From the NCBI RefSeq assembly GCF_937980635.1, contig NZ_CALJPG010000016.1:35136-99135 (forward strand): a DNA stretch of 64,000 nt, given 5' to 3'. Numbering within the stretch: position 1 is the first letter of the stretch; each line of letters starts with the position of its first letter. The notes below the pieces were generated by a model, which ran no database searches, had not been told where the DNA came from, and was given only the letters and a program-made list of their open reading frames with translations. Positions 1 through 8,625 of the stretch are shown in pieces. The translations under genes were made by a program, and so were the position numbers. Source of the stretch: an uncultured Campylobacter sp. GTDB lineage: Bacteria > Campylobacterota > Campylobacteria > Campylobacterales > Campylobacteraceae.

Positions 1-972
1 CAAGGCAGCGCAAATTTAATCGGCGGCGCAGGCGATATCCAAAATATGAGCGGCGGCGTCAATGCAAGCCCCTCCGCTAACGGCGCGGATAGTGTAGGCG
101 ACGCTGCAAATAACGGCGGCGGAGTAAGTGGTGCAGGCGGCAGCTCAAGTAATGTAGGAGGCGGTGCGAGCAGCTCAGAGAAAGACGGCGCCGAAATTTT
201 TCTTATCCAAAACGCCACGCAGTCGCAGCTCGCGCTTCTTAGTTACGTTTACGTTGCAGGCGTGATCAAGCAGATTTTGGCGCAAGATTACGGCTTTTTA
301 AACGCAAATTTAAACTCCGCAGCAAAGCCCGTCAGCGTGAATTATCGCAGCTGGTTCAACGAAGCCAACGAATCGACGTGGTATCTCGTATCTGCCGAGT
401 ACGTGGGGATTTTGGGACTCATCTGCCTATTTATGGTCGCGGTCGTGATCTCGCGCGAATGGGATCGCGGCACGATCGCCTCGCTTTACAACTCCAACGC
501 AAGCGCGCTTGAGATCGTCACTGCCAAGGTCGGCGCGTATTACTTCCTAGCGCTTTTGGGCGGCGCGATGACGCTCGTTTACGGGCAGGTACTTTTGGGT
601 ATCCCGATCCGCGGCAGCGTAGCGATGCTGCTGGCGACGCTGTGCGTCTTCGTGTTGGAGATGACCTGCCTAGGCATGCTGATCTCGGCGATCTGCAAAA
701 ATCAATTCCTAGCGCAGGAATACGCCATCGTCATCGGCTACCTGCCCGTGACGCTCCTTAGCGGTATGATCTTCGATCTGCGCGGACTGCCCGCGACGAT
801 CAATTTCATCGGGCACCTACTGCCGCCCACATACGCGGTCGAGTCTTTTCGCATCTGCTTCCTCTCGGGCGGACAGAGCGCGACGCTGTGGGTAAATCTC
901 GCCATTCAGGCGCTCGGAGCGGTTCTATTTTTCAGCTTGTGCGTGCTTAGCGTAAAAAGGGGCGCACGATGA
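1..972 (+). CDS. ABC-2 type exporter permease, 5'-partial
   Basis: Integral-membrane subunit of an ABC exporter (YbhS/YbhR-like ABC-2 family). The frame is open from base 1 through the ATG at 46, so the true start lies before the window and the N-terminal membrane segment is missing. The first ~45 visible residues are a Gly/Ser/Ala/Asn-rich tract, which would sit in the periplasmic domain. After it come about five hydrophobic segments (from about residue 120 counted from the ATG at 46), with the conserved S-R-E-W-D-R-G-T-I motif typical of ABC-2 permeases and a C-terminal L-P-P-T-Y segment. The stop overlaps the next ATG by four bases (ATGA). The second permease at 1940 is presumably its partner; an ATPase and a membrane-fusion protein are expected upstream. 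Substrate unknown. The glycine-rich tract is unusual for the family. Confidence 0.85.
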   Translation, partial: QGSANLIGGAGDIQNMSGGVNASPSANGADSVGDAANNGGGVSGAGGSSSNVGGGASSSEKDGAEIFLIQNATQSQLALLSYVYVAGVIKQILAQDYGFLNANLNSAAKPVSVNYRSWFNEANESTWYLVSAEYVGILGLICLFMVAVVISREWDRGTIASLYNSNASALEIVTAKVGAYYFLALLGGAMTLVYGQVLLGIPIRGSVAMLLATLCVFVLEMTCLGMLISAICKNQFLAQEYAIVIGYLPVTLLSGMIFDLRGLPATINFIGHLLPPTYAVESFRICFLSGGQSATLWVNLAIQALGAVLFFSLCVLSVKRGAR

Positions 973-1943
973 AATTTTTATTTTTGCCTTACGCTTGCGC
1001 GGAGAAATTTCGTGCCGCAAAAATCGGCGCAATTAACGTTTCGCTTTCGCCCGAGGCATCGATGGCGGAATTTCACGCCGCCAAAAGAGAGGACGCGATG
1101 AAATTTTTAGAATTTTTTTGCAAGCGAGCGGAGCGCGGGCTTGAAATTTTAAAATTTCTTAGCGCGAGGTATTTTGGCTCGCATAAACAGGCGGCAGGGC
1201 GTAGATCTGAAATTTTAAAATTTACCGCCGCAGAGCGCTTAAAAAGCCGCGCTGCGCCACAAAAGCAAGCGGCGGAATTTTTAAATTTTGCGCCTATGCC
1301 GTGCAATCGGTTTGAAATTTTAAAATTTACGCGCGCTTCAGCGCCTTTTGCGGATACAACGCAAAATTTTATATCGCAGCGTGGATTTAAAATTTTAAAG
1401 CTTATTTGCTCGCTGCCGTTTGCTCTGCGTCGTACTTTGCCGCGCGCAGATAAAGCCGAAACAGGGCGTGCGGCGCGGCTTACTTCGCAGCATACGTACG
1501 ACGCGGTAGAAAAACGACGTGCGGTTAAGTTTAATCATGCGGGCGGATATTTGAATTCTGCGCGGCGCTGCATAGTGCGACTTTATGGTACGGCTGCACG
1601 GTACGGCTACAAAGCAGGGCGCGCAGAAAAATTTAGCAAATTTAGCCTCGCAGCCACGCTTTTAAATTTCATCTCCTTGCCGCCACGTAAATTTAAACTT
1701 GCGCTTTTGAAATTTGCGTCCGAGGTGCCGCGCAATAGATCTGAAATTTTAAATTTTATGTTCGCGTTGTATAAGCTCAAGCTCGCGCTGCGGAAATTTA
1801 CGCCCGAGCCGCGCAAAATTAAACCGACGCCCGCGGTGCGTTTAAATTTCGCTTTAAATTCCGTTCCGCACGCCCGCGCCGCTAAAGTTGAAAATGGCGT
1901 TAAATTTGAAGGTGCCGCTAAATTTAAAAGGGGCGTGCGATGA
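969..1943 (+). CDS. Repeat-built ORF between the two permeases, possibly not a functional protein
   Basis: Open frame of 324 codons overlapping the upstream permease stop (ATGA at 969) and the downstream permease start (ATGA at 1940). I recognise no domain. The product is basic and low in complexity, with recurrent E-I-L-K-F or L-K-F strings that are simply the translation of GAAATTTTAAAATTT. By eye I count about 28 RAATTY sites in these 975 bases. No signal peptide or membrane segment stands out. The junction sequences at 955-973 and 1926-1944 are near copies (17 of 19 bases). This suggests the segment was inserted or expanded at a normal four-base permease-permease overlap, duplicating the coupling site. 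The frame may be kept open only so that ribosomes reach the second permease. Codon content differs clearly from both neighbours. Confidence 0.35.
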   Translation: MKFLFLPYACAEKFRAAKIGAINVSLSPEASMAEFHAAKREDAMKFLEFFCKRAERGLEILKFLSARYFGSHKQAAGRRSEILKFTAAERLKSRAAPQKQAAEFLNFAPMPCNRFEILKFTRASAPFADTTQNFISQRGFKILKLICSLPFALRRTLPRADKAETGRAARLTSQHTYDAVEKRRAVKFNHAGGYLNSARRCIVRLYGTAARYGYKAGRAEKFSKFSLAATLLNFISLPPRKFKLALLKFASEVPRNRSEILNFMFALYKLKLALRKFTPEPRKIKPTPAVRLNFALNSVPHARAAKVENGVKFEGAAKFKRGVR

Positions 1944-3031
1944 ACGCTCTGCGAAAATCCCTGCTTCGAATTCGCGCGCTGATAAAAAAGGAATTTTTGG
2001 CGATGTTTCGCGACAAGGGCACGCGCATGGTGCTGATCGTGCCGGTGCTGGTGCAGGCGATCATATTCGGCTACGGCGCAAATTTCACCCCCGAGCAGGT
2101 GCGCTACGCGATTTTGGACGACGCCCGCGATGCGACGTCTACCGCGCTGGTACAGCAGATCGCCGCTACGCCGATGTTTAAAACAGGTCTTGGCTGCAAA
2201 GACCTAACCTGCCTGCGCCGCGCGGTAAGCGAGGGCGAGGCGATCATTGGGATCTATTTCGGCAGCGATTTTAAGGACACGCATGAGCTTTTGATCATCG
2301 CGGATTCGCGCAATACGACCTTGGCAAACACCATCATCGGCTTCGTGCAGGCCATAGCGGGGGAATACAACGCGCAGCATTTTGTCAATTTAATCAGCAT
2401 AAATCCGCGCTATGTTTTTAACGAAAACACGATCACGCGCTACACGATCATGACGGGGATGATTTTGGGACTTTCGATGATTCAGGTGCTAATGCTATCG
2501 GCGTTTAGCGTCTCTCGCGAGCGCGAGGAGGGGAGCTTCGACATGATGCTGATGACGCCCGCGAACCCGCTTGAGATGCTAATCGGCAAAGCAGTGCCGC
2601 CCGTGCTGATCGCGATCGCGCAGGGGCTCGCGCTGTTTTTGATCTGCGTATTTTACTTCGAAATTCCGTTTCGAGGGCGCTTTGCGGATCTTTTTGCGAT
2701 CATCGCGATCTTTAGCGCCTGCAACGTAGGCATCGGCCTCGTGATCTCGACTGTCTGCAAAACCTCGCTACAATCGGTCGTGAGCTCGTTTTTGTTCCTG
2801 CTGCCGTGCATTATGATAAGCGGGCTGATAACGCCTGCGGACGCGATGCCGCGGTGGTTTTACTACATAGCGCACCTCGATCCGATGTATTATGCCAACA
2901 ACTGCATGTGGCGGATCTATCTGGAGGGCGCGGGTCTAGGCGAGCTGTGGCATCTCATCGTGCCGCTGCTGCTGATCGGCGTAGGCACGTTGAGCTTTGC
3001 GGCGTCGCTTTTTAGAAATAAGCTGGATTAG
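1940..3031 (+). CDS. ABC-2 type exporter permease
   Basis: Second permease of the exporter, 363 residues, normal length for the YbhR/YhhJ-like ABC-2 family. It has a cytoplasmic start with K-K-E-F and R-D-K-G-T-R, a first membrane helix around residues 30-47, a periplasmic domain of ~120 residues, then five helices from about residue 170 on. The conserved S-R-E-R-E-E-G-S-F-D motif follows the second helix. The C-terminal part carries the family's P-A-D-A-M-P and H-L-D-P-M-Y-Y segments. The ATG overlaps the preceding stop by four bases, so translation is probably coupled. Unlike its partner it has no low-complexity tract. Substrate unknown; drug, lipid or small-molecule export are the usual roles. 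Confidence 0.88.
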   Translation: MNALRKSLLRIRALIKKEFLAMFRDKGTRMVLIVPVLVQAIIFGYGANFTPEQVRYAILDDARDATSTALVQQIAATPMFKTGLGCKDLTCLRRAVSEGEAIIGIYFGSDFKDTHELLIIADSRNTTLANTIIGFVQAIAGEYNAQHFVNLISINPRYVFNENTITRYTIMTGMILGLSMIQVLMLSAFSVSREREEGSFDMMLMTPANPLEMLIGKAVPPVLIAIAQGLALFLICVFYFEIPFRGRFADLFAIIAIFSACNVGIGLVISTVCKTSLQSVVSSFLFLLPCIMISGLITPADAMPRWFYYIAHLDPMYYANNCMWRIYLEGAGLGELWHLIVPLLLIGVGTLSFAASLFRNKLD

Positions 3032-3295
3032 GGATTTAGATCGGAATTTTAGTTTAGAATTTCAGCTGGAATTTTGACTTGGATTTTGCTTCGTCGGAAT
3101 TTTTGGATTGAGCCTCTGCTTAAAATTTTAAATTGATCGCGGAATTTCGGCTTGGAATTTGCCCTAAATTTTGCGCGTTCGTAGCGGATAAAATTAAATC
3201 AAAATTCCGTGTTTCCGCCCGATGCGCCGCGCGTCTCGATAAAATTCCGCGCTTTAAATTTTAAAATTTTGCGAAATTCCATCTTGCGAGTAGAG

Positions 3296-4078
3296 TTAGA
3301 ATTTAAATCCGGGGTTGCCCGGGCGTCTTGCGGCGATCGTATCATCTGCGCTCGCCTTGGAAGCGGGCTTTTTAGCATCGTCCGCGTCCGATTTCTTAAA
3401 AGCGGCGAGTTTACTGTAAATGCTCAGTTTTTCGCCGTTCGCGCCTAGCTTGGCGCCGTCAAGCTTGCTAGAATTTTCCGCGCCGCATAACCTTGCGGGG
3501 TTGAATTTTATCCACGCTATGATTAGCAAAGTCCCCGAAAACGCTGTTACCAGCGATGCTGCGATTAGATACGGCAGCGCGAGGATTACGCCTATTTTAG
3601 CTAGCGCGCCCAATATCGCTTCGCAGAGCCACGCCACGGACACTGCTATGCCGTAGATTTTAAATAAATCCACGCCGCTAAGTGTGGCTAGGCGGCAGTT
3701 TAATACGCCCCAGATTATCACCGCTGCGCACGTCGAAAGGACGTAGAGCAGGGTGTAGAGTAGACCTAGCATCGCGCCCTCTTTTAGCGCTACTATCATG
3801 GCACAGTAGCACAAAATCGCGACGATTGGGATACTTTCTATCAGCCTATAAGTCTTAACGAAGCGCACGCCTAGTGCCTTTTCTAGGCAAACGAAGCAGT
3901 CGTAAAATATCGCTAGCGTCGCTAGCAGCGCTAAAACTCTAAAAATCGCGACCGCGTCCTCGTCTATGCTGCTTAAGCCCACCGTACCGCTTACGCCGAT
4001 GCCTAGCAAAATCACGGCGCCTAAAATTCCGCGGAATTTCGCCTTACGAAGCAGACCTTGCTTTGAAATTTCTTTCAT
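3296..4078 (-). CDS. Membrane protein of unrecognised family, divergent member of the local paralogue cluster
   Basis: 260 residues with about six hydrophobic helices between residues 15 and 215 and a charged, Lys/Ala/Ser/Asp-rich cytoplasmic tail of ~50 residues. I do not recognise the family. The segment W-G-V-L-N-C-R-L-A-T-L-S-G-V-D-L-F-K resembles the R-I-N-F-S-L-A-R-V-S-G-V segment of the three genes that follow, so it is probably a distant member of the same group. It lies first in a minus-strand run of four such genes. The start at 4078 is preceded on the coding strand by AAGGATAAA, a fair ribosome site. No catalytic motif seen; function unknown. Confidence 0.75.
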   Translation of the reverse strand: MKEISKQGLLRKAKFRGILGAVILLGIGVSGTVGLSSIDEDAVAIFRVLALLATLAIFYDCFVCLEKALGVRFVKTYRLIESIPIVAILCYCAMIVALKEGAMLGLLYTLLYVLSTCAAVIIWGVLNCRLATLSGVDLFKIYGIAVSVAWLCEAILGALAKIGVILALPYLIAASLVTAFSGTLLIIAWIKFNPARLCGAENSSKLDGAKLGANGEKLSIYSKLAAFKKSDADDAKKPASKASADDTIAARRPGNPGFKF

Positions 4079-4227
4079 TTTTATCCTTTGAATTTTCTAA
4101 ATTTACGCGCTATCTTGTGGCTTTGCTGCGTGCGGTAGCGGCTGTGCCGGATGGCGCGGCTTTTGGACGTTGCTGCGATTTAGACTTGCAAAAGCGCGCG
4201 GTCGCTGCAAAACGAAAGCGCTTCGGC

Positions 4228-4857
4228 TTAAGCGAGCTTTTCTATCTTGCTCCAAGCTAGCAGATGCACGATGCTAGTTATTATGAGGGCAGCAAACGGC
4301 AAAAATTCCTTCAATGACGCGATAATTAAAACCGCATCGGAATCGCCAATTTGCGGCTTGGAGGTAGCCAAACCGAATGGTCCTGCGCCACATAGCCAAT
4401 TTAGCGCAAAAAAGAAGGCGCAGAGCCACACATAAGCTCGAAAGATGTTCACGCCGCTTACGCGCGCAAGCGAAAAATTTATGCGAAGCCACGCGATCAT
4501 TACGTAGATTGTGCCCACTAACGCTAACAAGCTCCATATCGTTTCTTCCGTCTCTTTCATACAGCAATAATGCGGGTAAAATAATAAAAACATCGCGAAG
4601 CAAACGCATATCATTACGCAGTTGCGGTAAAGCGTCGCTGCTTTTATGCCGCTAAGCATTGAAATTTTGCGGAGCGCTCTTAACCTATAAATCACCGAGA
4701 AACAGATAAGAGCGATAAAAATTCCGCTGACGATCACAAACATTCCGCCGGGAGCAAGGCCTATAGCCTTAAAAACCGCGAGCACCGCCGCTAAAAATAG
4801 ATCGATGCCAGTGCTGATTATCCCCTCTTTTCTTGCCTGAGATACGATATCTTGCAT
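4228..4857 (-). CDS. Membrane protein of unrecognised family, tandem paralogue A
   Basis: 209 residues, about six hydrophobic segments, no signal peptide. The N-terminus M-Q-D-I-V-S-Q-A-R-K-E-G-I-I-S-T-G-I-D-L is nearly identical to that of the next two genes. The C-terminal part shares F-A-A-L-I-I-T-S-I-V-H-L-L-A-W-S-K-I-E with them. A conserved cytoplasmic-looking loop, R-I-N-F-S-L-A-R-V-S-G-V, precedes the fourth hydrophobic segment. These features mark a recent tandem triplication. Upstream sequence is also conserved (AAAAGGCTTATGT before the ATG). I do not recognise the family and see no enzyme motif; function unknown. Confidence 0.8.
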   Translation of the reverse strand: MQDIVSQARKEGIISTGIDLFLAAVLAVFKAIGLAPGGMFVIVSGIFIALICFSVIYRLRALRKISMLSGIKAATLYRNCVMICVCFAMFLLFYPHYCCMKETEETIWSLLALVGTIYVMIAWLRINFSLARVSGVNIFRAYVWLCAFFFALNWLCGAGPFGLATSKPQIGDSDAVLIIASLKEFLPFAALIITSIVHLLAWSKIEKLA

Positions 4858-4933
4858 ACATAAGCCTTTTTGAAATTTATCCCGAAGTATAAAACGCTAA
4901 TCAAACCGAAAAGAGCGAAATTTTATCGTGACA

Positions 4934-4965
4934 AGAGGTTTATAAAATTTAAAATTTAAACCTCT
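4934..4965 (-). terminator. Candidate hairpin at the 3' end of paralogue B
   Basis: Nine-base perfect arms AGAGGTTTA (4934-4942) and TAAACCTCT (4957-4965) around a 14-base AT loop; the stem includes the stop codon of the gene ending at 4956. The same stem recurs at 5747-5777 at the end of the next paralogue, which supports a real element. The T-tract after the stem is weak. Confidence 0.4.
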
Positions 4966-5654
4966 GTGCTTATCCTTTCTATCTTGCTCCAGGCTAGTAG
5001 GTGCACGATGCCGGTTATTATGAGAGCGGCAAACGGCAGGAGCAGTTTAAGCATTACGACAGCAATAGCTAAAGCCGAGACCTGCTCGGTCCGCGGCTCG
5101 GAGGAAATAGCTATAGCAATAATCGCTGCATTGCATAGTATATTTAGCACAAAAAGTCCCACACAAAGCCACACATAAGTCCGAAAGGTACTCACGCCGC
5201 TTACGCGCGCCAAAGAGAAATTTATGCGAAACCATGCGACGATTATGTAAATAACGCCTACGAGAAGTGCTAGTCCAAATATCGCCGCAAATGGATTATC
5301 ACTCTGTCCGCCGTCTGCGTCAGGTTCCCTTGGATAAAGGTGATTGAGCACGAGCGCTAGCGCGAAAAAGCAGACGCAGATTATTATGCAGTTGCGATAA
5401 AGCGTCGCTGCTTTTATACCGCTAAGCGCTGAAATTTTTCGGAGTGCCTGCAATCTGAAAAATGTCGAAACACAAATAAAAGCAATCAAAATTCCGCTAG
5501 CGATATAATTTATCATCTCGTCGTCAAGGCGCCATGGCTCGCTGAAAGAGACATAGCCTACTACGATAAAAACCGCGGGTAGCGCCGCTAAAAACAGATC
5601 AATGCCGGTGCTGATCATCCCCTCTTTTCTTGCCTGAGATACAATGAATTGCAT
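4956..5654 (-). CDS. Membrane protein of unrecognised family, tandem paralogue B
   Basis: 232 residues from the ATG at 5654, chosen because it aligns with the starts of the flanking paralogues (M-Q-F-I-V-S-Q-A-R-K-E-G) and has AAAAAGGG upstream. The frame also extends 15 codons further 5' to 5699. About six hydrophobic segments; C-terminus F-A-A-L-I-I-T-G-I-V-H-L-L-A-W-S-K-I-E-R-I-S-T-E-V. It is most similar to the genes at 4228 and 5768. A polar stretch rich in E, P, D and G near residues 115-130 lies between two helices. Function unknown. Three copies in a row suggest gene duplication, with dosage or diversification as the likely driver. Confidence 0.8.
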   Translation of the reverse strand: MQFIVSQARKEGMISTGIDLFLAALPAVFIVVGYVSFSEPWRLDDEMINYIASGILIAFICVSTFFRLQALRKISALSGIKAATLYRNCIIICVCFFALALVLNHLYPREPDADGGQSDNPFAAIFGLALLVGVIYIIVAWFRINFSLARVSGVSTFRTYVWLCVGLFVLNILCNAAIIAIAISSEPRTEQVSALAIAVVMLKLLLPFAALIITGIVHLLAWSKIERISTEV

Positions 5655-5746
5655 ATATAAACCCTTTTTAAAAATTTGACCCGAAGTATATATAAACAAA
5701 CATAAAACACGGATTAAATCGCAAAAATCGGAATTCTATCGCGACA

Positions 5747-5777
5747 AGAGGTTTATGAAATTAAAATTTAAACCTCT
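5747..5777 (-). terminator. Candidate hairpin at the 3' end of paralogue C
   Basis: Arms AGAGGTTTA (5747-5755) and TAAACCTCT (5769-5777) with a 13-base AT-rich loop, the same stem as at 4934-4965. It spans the stop codon of the gene ending at 5768. Either a terminator or simply duplicated with the gene. Confidence 0.4.
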
Positions 5778-6421
5778 GTGCTTATCTTTTCTATCTTGCT
5801 CCATGCTAGTAGGTGCACGATGCTGGTTATTATGAGAGCGGCAAACGGCAGGAGTAGTTTAAATAATATGGCGGTGATAGTCAAAGCCGAGCCCAGGTCA
5901 ATCTGCCGCTCGGAAAGAGCTAAAGCAATTACTGTTGCGTTACATAGTATGTTTAGTACGAAAAAGATGACGCAGAGCCACACATAAGTCCGAAAGGTGC
6001 TCACGCCGCTTATGCGCGCCAAAGAGAAATTTATGCGAAACCACGATACGATCACATAGGCTGCGGCTGCGAGAAAGATCAGAATCCGCGTTATTTCTCT
6101 GAAATGAGACTGATAAAAGTACATACACACCGTAGTACAGACGCAGATCACTATGCAGTTGCGGTAAAGTGCTGCCGCTTTTGTGTCGCTAAGCGCTTCA
6201 ATTTTATCAAGTGCCCGCAATCTGAAAAACATCGAGGCACAAATAAAAGCGATCAAAATTCCGCTAGCAATATAATTTGTCATATCGTCGTCAAAGATTC
6301 TCGGTCTGTCGAAAGAGAGAAAGCCAATCATGATAAAAACCACGGGCACCGCCGCTAAAAACAGATCAATGCCGGTGCTGATTATCCCATTTTTTCTTGC
6401 TTGAGATACGATATCTTGCAT
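5768..6421 (-). CDS. Membrane protein of unrecognised family, tandem paralogue C
   Basis: 217 residues from the ATG at 6421, the position matching the other paralogues (M-Q-D-I-V-S-Q-A-R-K-N-G) and preceded by AAAAAGGC. The frame could be extended to 6463 but without a ribosome site. Same architecture as 4228 and 4956: N-terminal amphipathic segment, two helices, the loop R-I-N-F-S-L-A-R-I-S-G-V-S-T-F-R, then further helices, ending S-K-I-E-K-I-S-T-E-V exactly as paralogue B does. Paralogues B and C share their 3' ends including the hairpin, so they are the youngest pair or have been homogenised by gene conversion. Function unknown. Confidence 0.8.
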   Translation of the reverse strand: MQDIVSQARKNGIISTGIDLFLAAVPVVFIMIGFLSFDRPRIFDDDMTNYIASGILIAFICASMFFRLRALDKIEALSDTKAAALYRNCIVICVCTTVCMYFYQSHFREITRILIFLAAAAYVIVSWFRINFSLARISGVSTFRTYVWLCVIFFVLNILCNATVIALALSERQIDLGSALTITAILFKLLLPFAALIITSIVHLLAWSKIEKISTEV

Positions 6422-6463
6422 ATTAAGCCTTTTTAAAATTTGCCATGAAGTATACATAAACAA

Positions 6464-6896
6464 ACGTAAAGCACAGATTAAACCGTAAAGATTAAAATTT
6501 TAAAATTTCGTTGCGGTCAAGCTTCGGACTGCGGAATTTCAGGAATTCTACCAGAGCGAGAATAAAATTCCGCCGCGGGATTTTAAAACGGAATTCCATC
6601 TATGGATTTGCAGGGTAGAATTCCACTGTGAAATTTCAAAATCTCAAGCGATAGCATACCTTCATAGCACGCTTTGAAAGTCAGCAAGCCGCAGGTAGAA
6701 TTCCGCTATGAAGATTTCTACTCGGAATTCCGCGGTAAAATTTCACTATGGAATTTAGACCGGAATTCTAGGGCAAAATCTCGATATAAAATTTTAATCA
6801 GAATTTCAAGGTAAAAAATTCTACGATTTAAATTTCGCCCAGGACAAAAATCCCGCGATTTAAAATTTCGCGCTGATTGATACCGCCGCTTTGGCG
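6464..6896 (-). repeat. Intergenic RAATTY array
   Basis: No gene. Between about 6490 and 6870 I count 18 RAATTY hexamers (GAATTC, AAATTT, GAATTT, AAATTC), against less than one expected in random DNA of this length. They are separated by short GC-rich spacers and are not tandem copies. Near the 3' end of the importer operon (6854-6872) a five-base CGCGA/TCGCG stem, followed on the minus strand by GGATTTTT, might act as a weak terminator. Confidence 0.6.
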
Positions 6897-7661
6897 CTAC
6901 CTCACCTGCGCGCTGAAAATTTGCGTGATGCTGGATATTTGCTCGCCTGCAACGTCAAATTCCGCCGTTTTGATCTGTACGCCGTAGAGCGAGCTAAGCG
7001 CGGCTTCGGTTAAAATTTCGTTGCTTGTGCCGTAGTTGTAGCTAAGATCATTTCGCAAGATCAGTGTGCGATCGGCAACTGCGAGGGCGTGGTTAGGCTG
7101 GTGGGTGGTAAAAACTATGCTCGCATCGCTATTTGAGCGTAGATTTGCGATGAGGCTTAGCACGCGGTCTTGGTTTTTGATATCAAGCGCGCTGGCAGGC
7201 TCGTCCAAAAACAGCACGTCGCTACCGCTAGCTAGGGCTCTAGCAAAGAGCACGAGCTGCCTCTGCCCGCCGCTAAGGGCGTTAAAGCTGCGCTTTTGAA
7301 GATGGGCGACGCCTAGCGTATCCAGAGCGTCAAGACATATTTGAATATCCTTTTTGCCAGGTTTTGAAAAGAGCGAGATCTCGCGTACCCGCCCCATCAG
7401 TACGATGTCAAGCACGCTGTAATCAAACGCGACGTTAAAGCTCTGCGGCAAGAAAGCAAATTTTGCCTTGCGCACGATCTCGCCTTCTTTAGGCTGCAAA
7501 ATCCCCATCATACACGACATTAGCGTGCTTTTACCTTGCCCGTTTAAGCCCAAAATCGCTAATGTTTGAGAGCTGGCAAGCTCGAAGCTTAAGTTGCGAA
7601 AGCAGAATTTTTCCGCCTCGTAGTAAAAGCCAGCGTTTTTTACCTCAATTAGATTTTGCAT
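6897..7661 (-). CDS. Metal-chelate ABC importer, ATP-binding protein (FecE/BtuD type)
   Basis: 254-residue cytoplasmic ATPase that powers import of an iron-siderophore or similar metal chelate. Walker A is G-L-N-G-Q-G-K-S-T-L (about residues 37-46), the ABC signature is L-S-G-G-Q-R-Q-L-V, Walker B is V-L-F-L-D-E-P-A-S-A-L-D, and the switch histidine lies in T-T-H-Q-P-N-H. Length and motifs are normal for the FecE/BtuD group. It overlaps the permease gene by 17 bases and completes a binding protein-permease-ATPase operon read on the minus strand. Substrate cannot be read from the ATPase. Position next to the nickel-hydrogenase island makes nickel chelate a possibility beside iron or cobalamin. 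Confidence 0.92.
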   Translation of the reverse strand: MQNLIEVKNAGFYYEAEKFCFRNLSFELASSQTLAILGLNGQGKSTLMSCMMGILQPKEGEIVRKAKFAFLPQSFNVAFDYSVLDIVLMGRVREISLFSKPGKKDIQICLDALDTLGVAHLQKRSFNALSGGQRQLVLFARALASGSDVLFLDEPASALDIKNQDRVLSLIANLRSNSDASIVFTTHQPNHALAVADRTLILRNDLSYNYGTSNEILTEAALSSLYGVQIKTAEFDVAGEQISSITQIFSAQVR

Positions 7662-8625
7662 TTTTGGCGCTCCTTTTTAGAAGTAGGGCAAAGATCGGGC
7701 TTCCGATGAGAGCAGATAGAATTCCTAAAGGAATTTCGGCGCTACTTAGCGAGCGAGATAGATCGTCGATTGCCAGCATAAAGATCGCTCCTGCGATGAA
7801 GCAGGCAGGCATTAGCTTCACGTGGTCGCTGCCCGCGATGAACCTGGTGGCGTGCGGCACTACAAGGCCTACCCAGCCGATATTTCCGCTGACGCTAACT
7901 TGTACGGCGATCAGAGCGGTGCAAAGCGCTAGGATAGTGCAGCGCAGAAACTTAACATCCACGCCTAGCACGCGCAAATCATCATCATTTAGGCTGAGTA
8001 GATTAAACCGCCATCTCAGCGCGATTAAGACTGCAGAAGCGGGCAGGGCGATCGCGCACATCAAAATTACCTTATCGTATCCTGCGCTTACGAAGCTTCC
8101 CAGTAGCCAAAAAACGATATTAGGTAACACTTCCTCATCGTCTGCTAGATACTGCACTAAGCTCGTAAGTGCGGCAAATACGCCGTTAATGACTATACCT
8201 GCTAAAATGAGCGAGAAAATATCGGCGCGTGCTACGAATTTTGCCAAAAGATAGAGCAAAAATAGTGCCGCAAGCCCGAAGCAAAATGCAAAACCCGCAA
8301 GCCATAAGCCGCTCAATCCTAGCAAGATACAAAGCGCGCCGCCGAATGCCGCTGCGGTGCTAACGCCTACGATGTGCGGGCCAACGAGTGGGTTTTTAAA
8401 TACCGCCTGCAAGCTCAAACCCGCGATAGCAAGCGCTCCACCGCAAAGGCTGGAGAGTAGAATGCGCGGAATTCTAACATCCATCATCACACTTTTGGCG
8501 GCTTCATCGCCGCCTCCGCTAAAGAGAATTTTAAAAATTTCTTCTAACGGTATATGAAACTGCCCGCTAGCGAGCGAGATTAGCGCCAGCACTACCCAAA
8601 AAAGAAGCAGGATTAGGTTCAGCAT
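7645..8625 (-). CDS. Metal-chelate ABC importer, FecCD-family permease
   Basis: 326-residue inner-membrane permease of the FecCD/BtuC family, nine to ten hydrophobic helices, standard length. Recognisable family segments are R-I-P-R-I-L near residue 50, A-L-A-I-A-G-L-S-L-Q-A-V-F-K-N-P-L-V-G-P (substrate channel/coupling region), and near the C-terminus G-L-V-V-P-H-A-T-R followed by D-D-L-S-R and E-I-P-L-G-I-L-S-A-L-I-G-S-P-I-F. The ATG shares one base with the stop of the binding-protein gene and the 3' end overlaps the ATPase gene, so the three are translationally coupled. A single permease gene implies a homodimer. Confidence 0.92.
   Translation of the reverse strand: MLNLILLLFWVVLALISLASGQFHIPLEEIFKILFSGGGDEAAKSVMMDVRIPRILLSSLCGGALAIAGLSLQAVFKNPLVGPHIVGVSTAAAFGGALCILLGLSGLWLAGFAFCFGLAALFLLYLLAKFVARADIFSLILAGIVINGVFAALTSLVQYLADDEEVLPNIVFWLLGSFVSAGYDKVILMCAIALPASAVLIALRWRFNLLSLNDDDLRVLGVDVKFLRCTILALCTALIAVQVSVSGNIGWVGLVVPHATRFIAGSDHVKLMPACFIAGAIFMLAIDDLSRSLSSAEIPLGILSALIGSPIFALLLKRSAKNAKSN

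Noticed and set aside
1888..2181. Open frame overlapping the second permease
   Set aside because: It lies in another frame of a clear ABC-2 permease and has no family resemblance.
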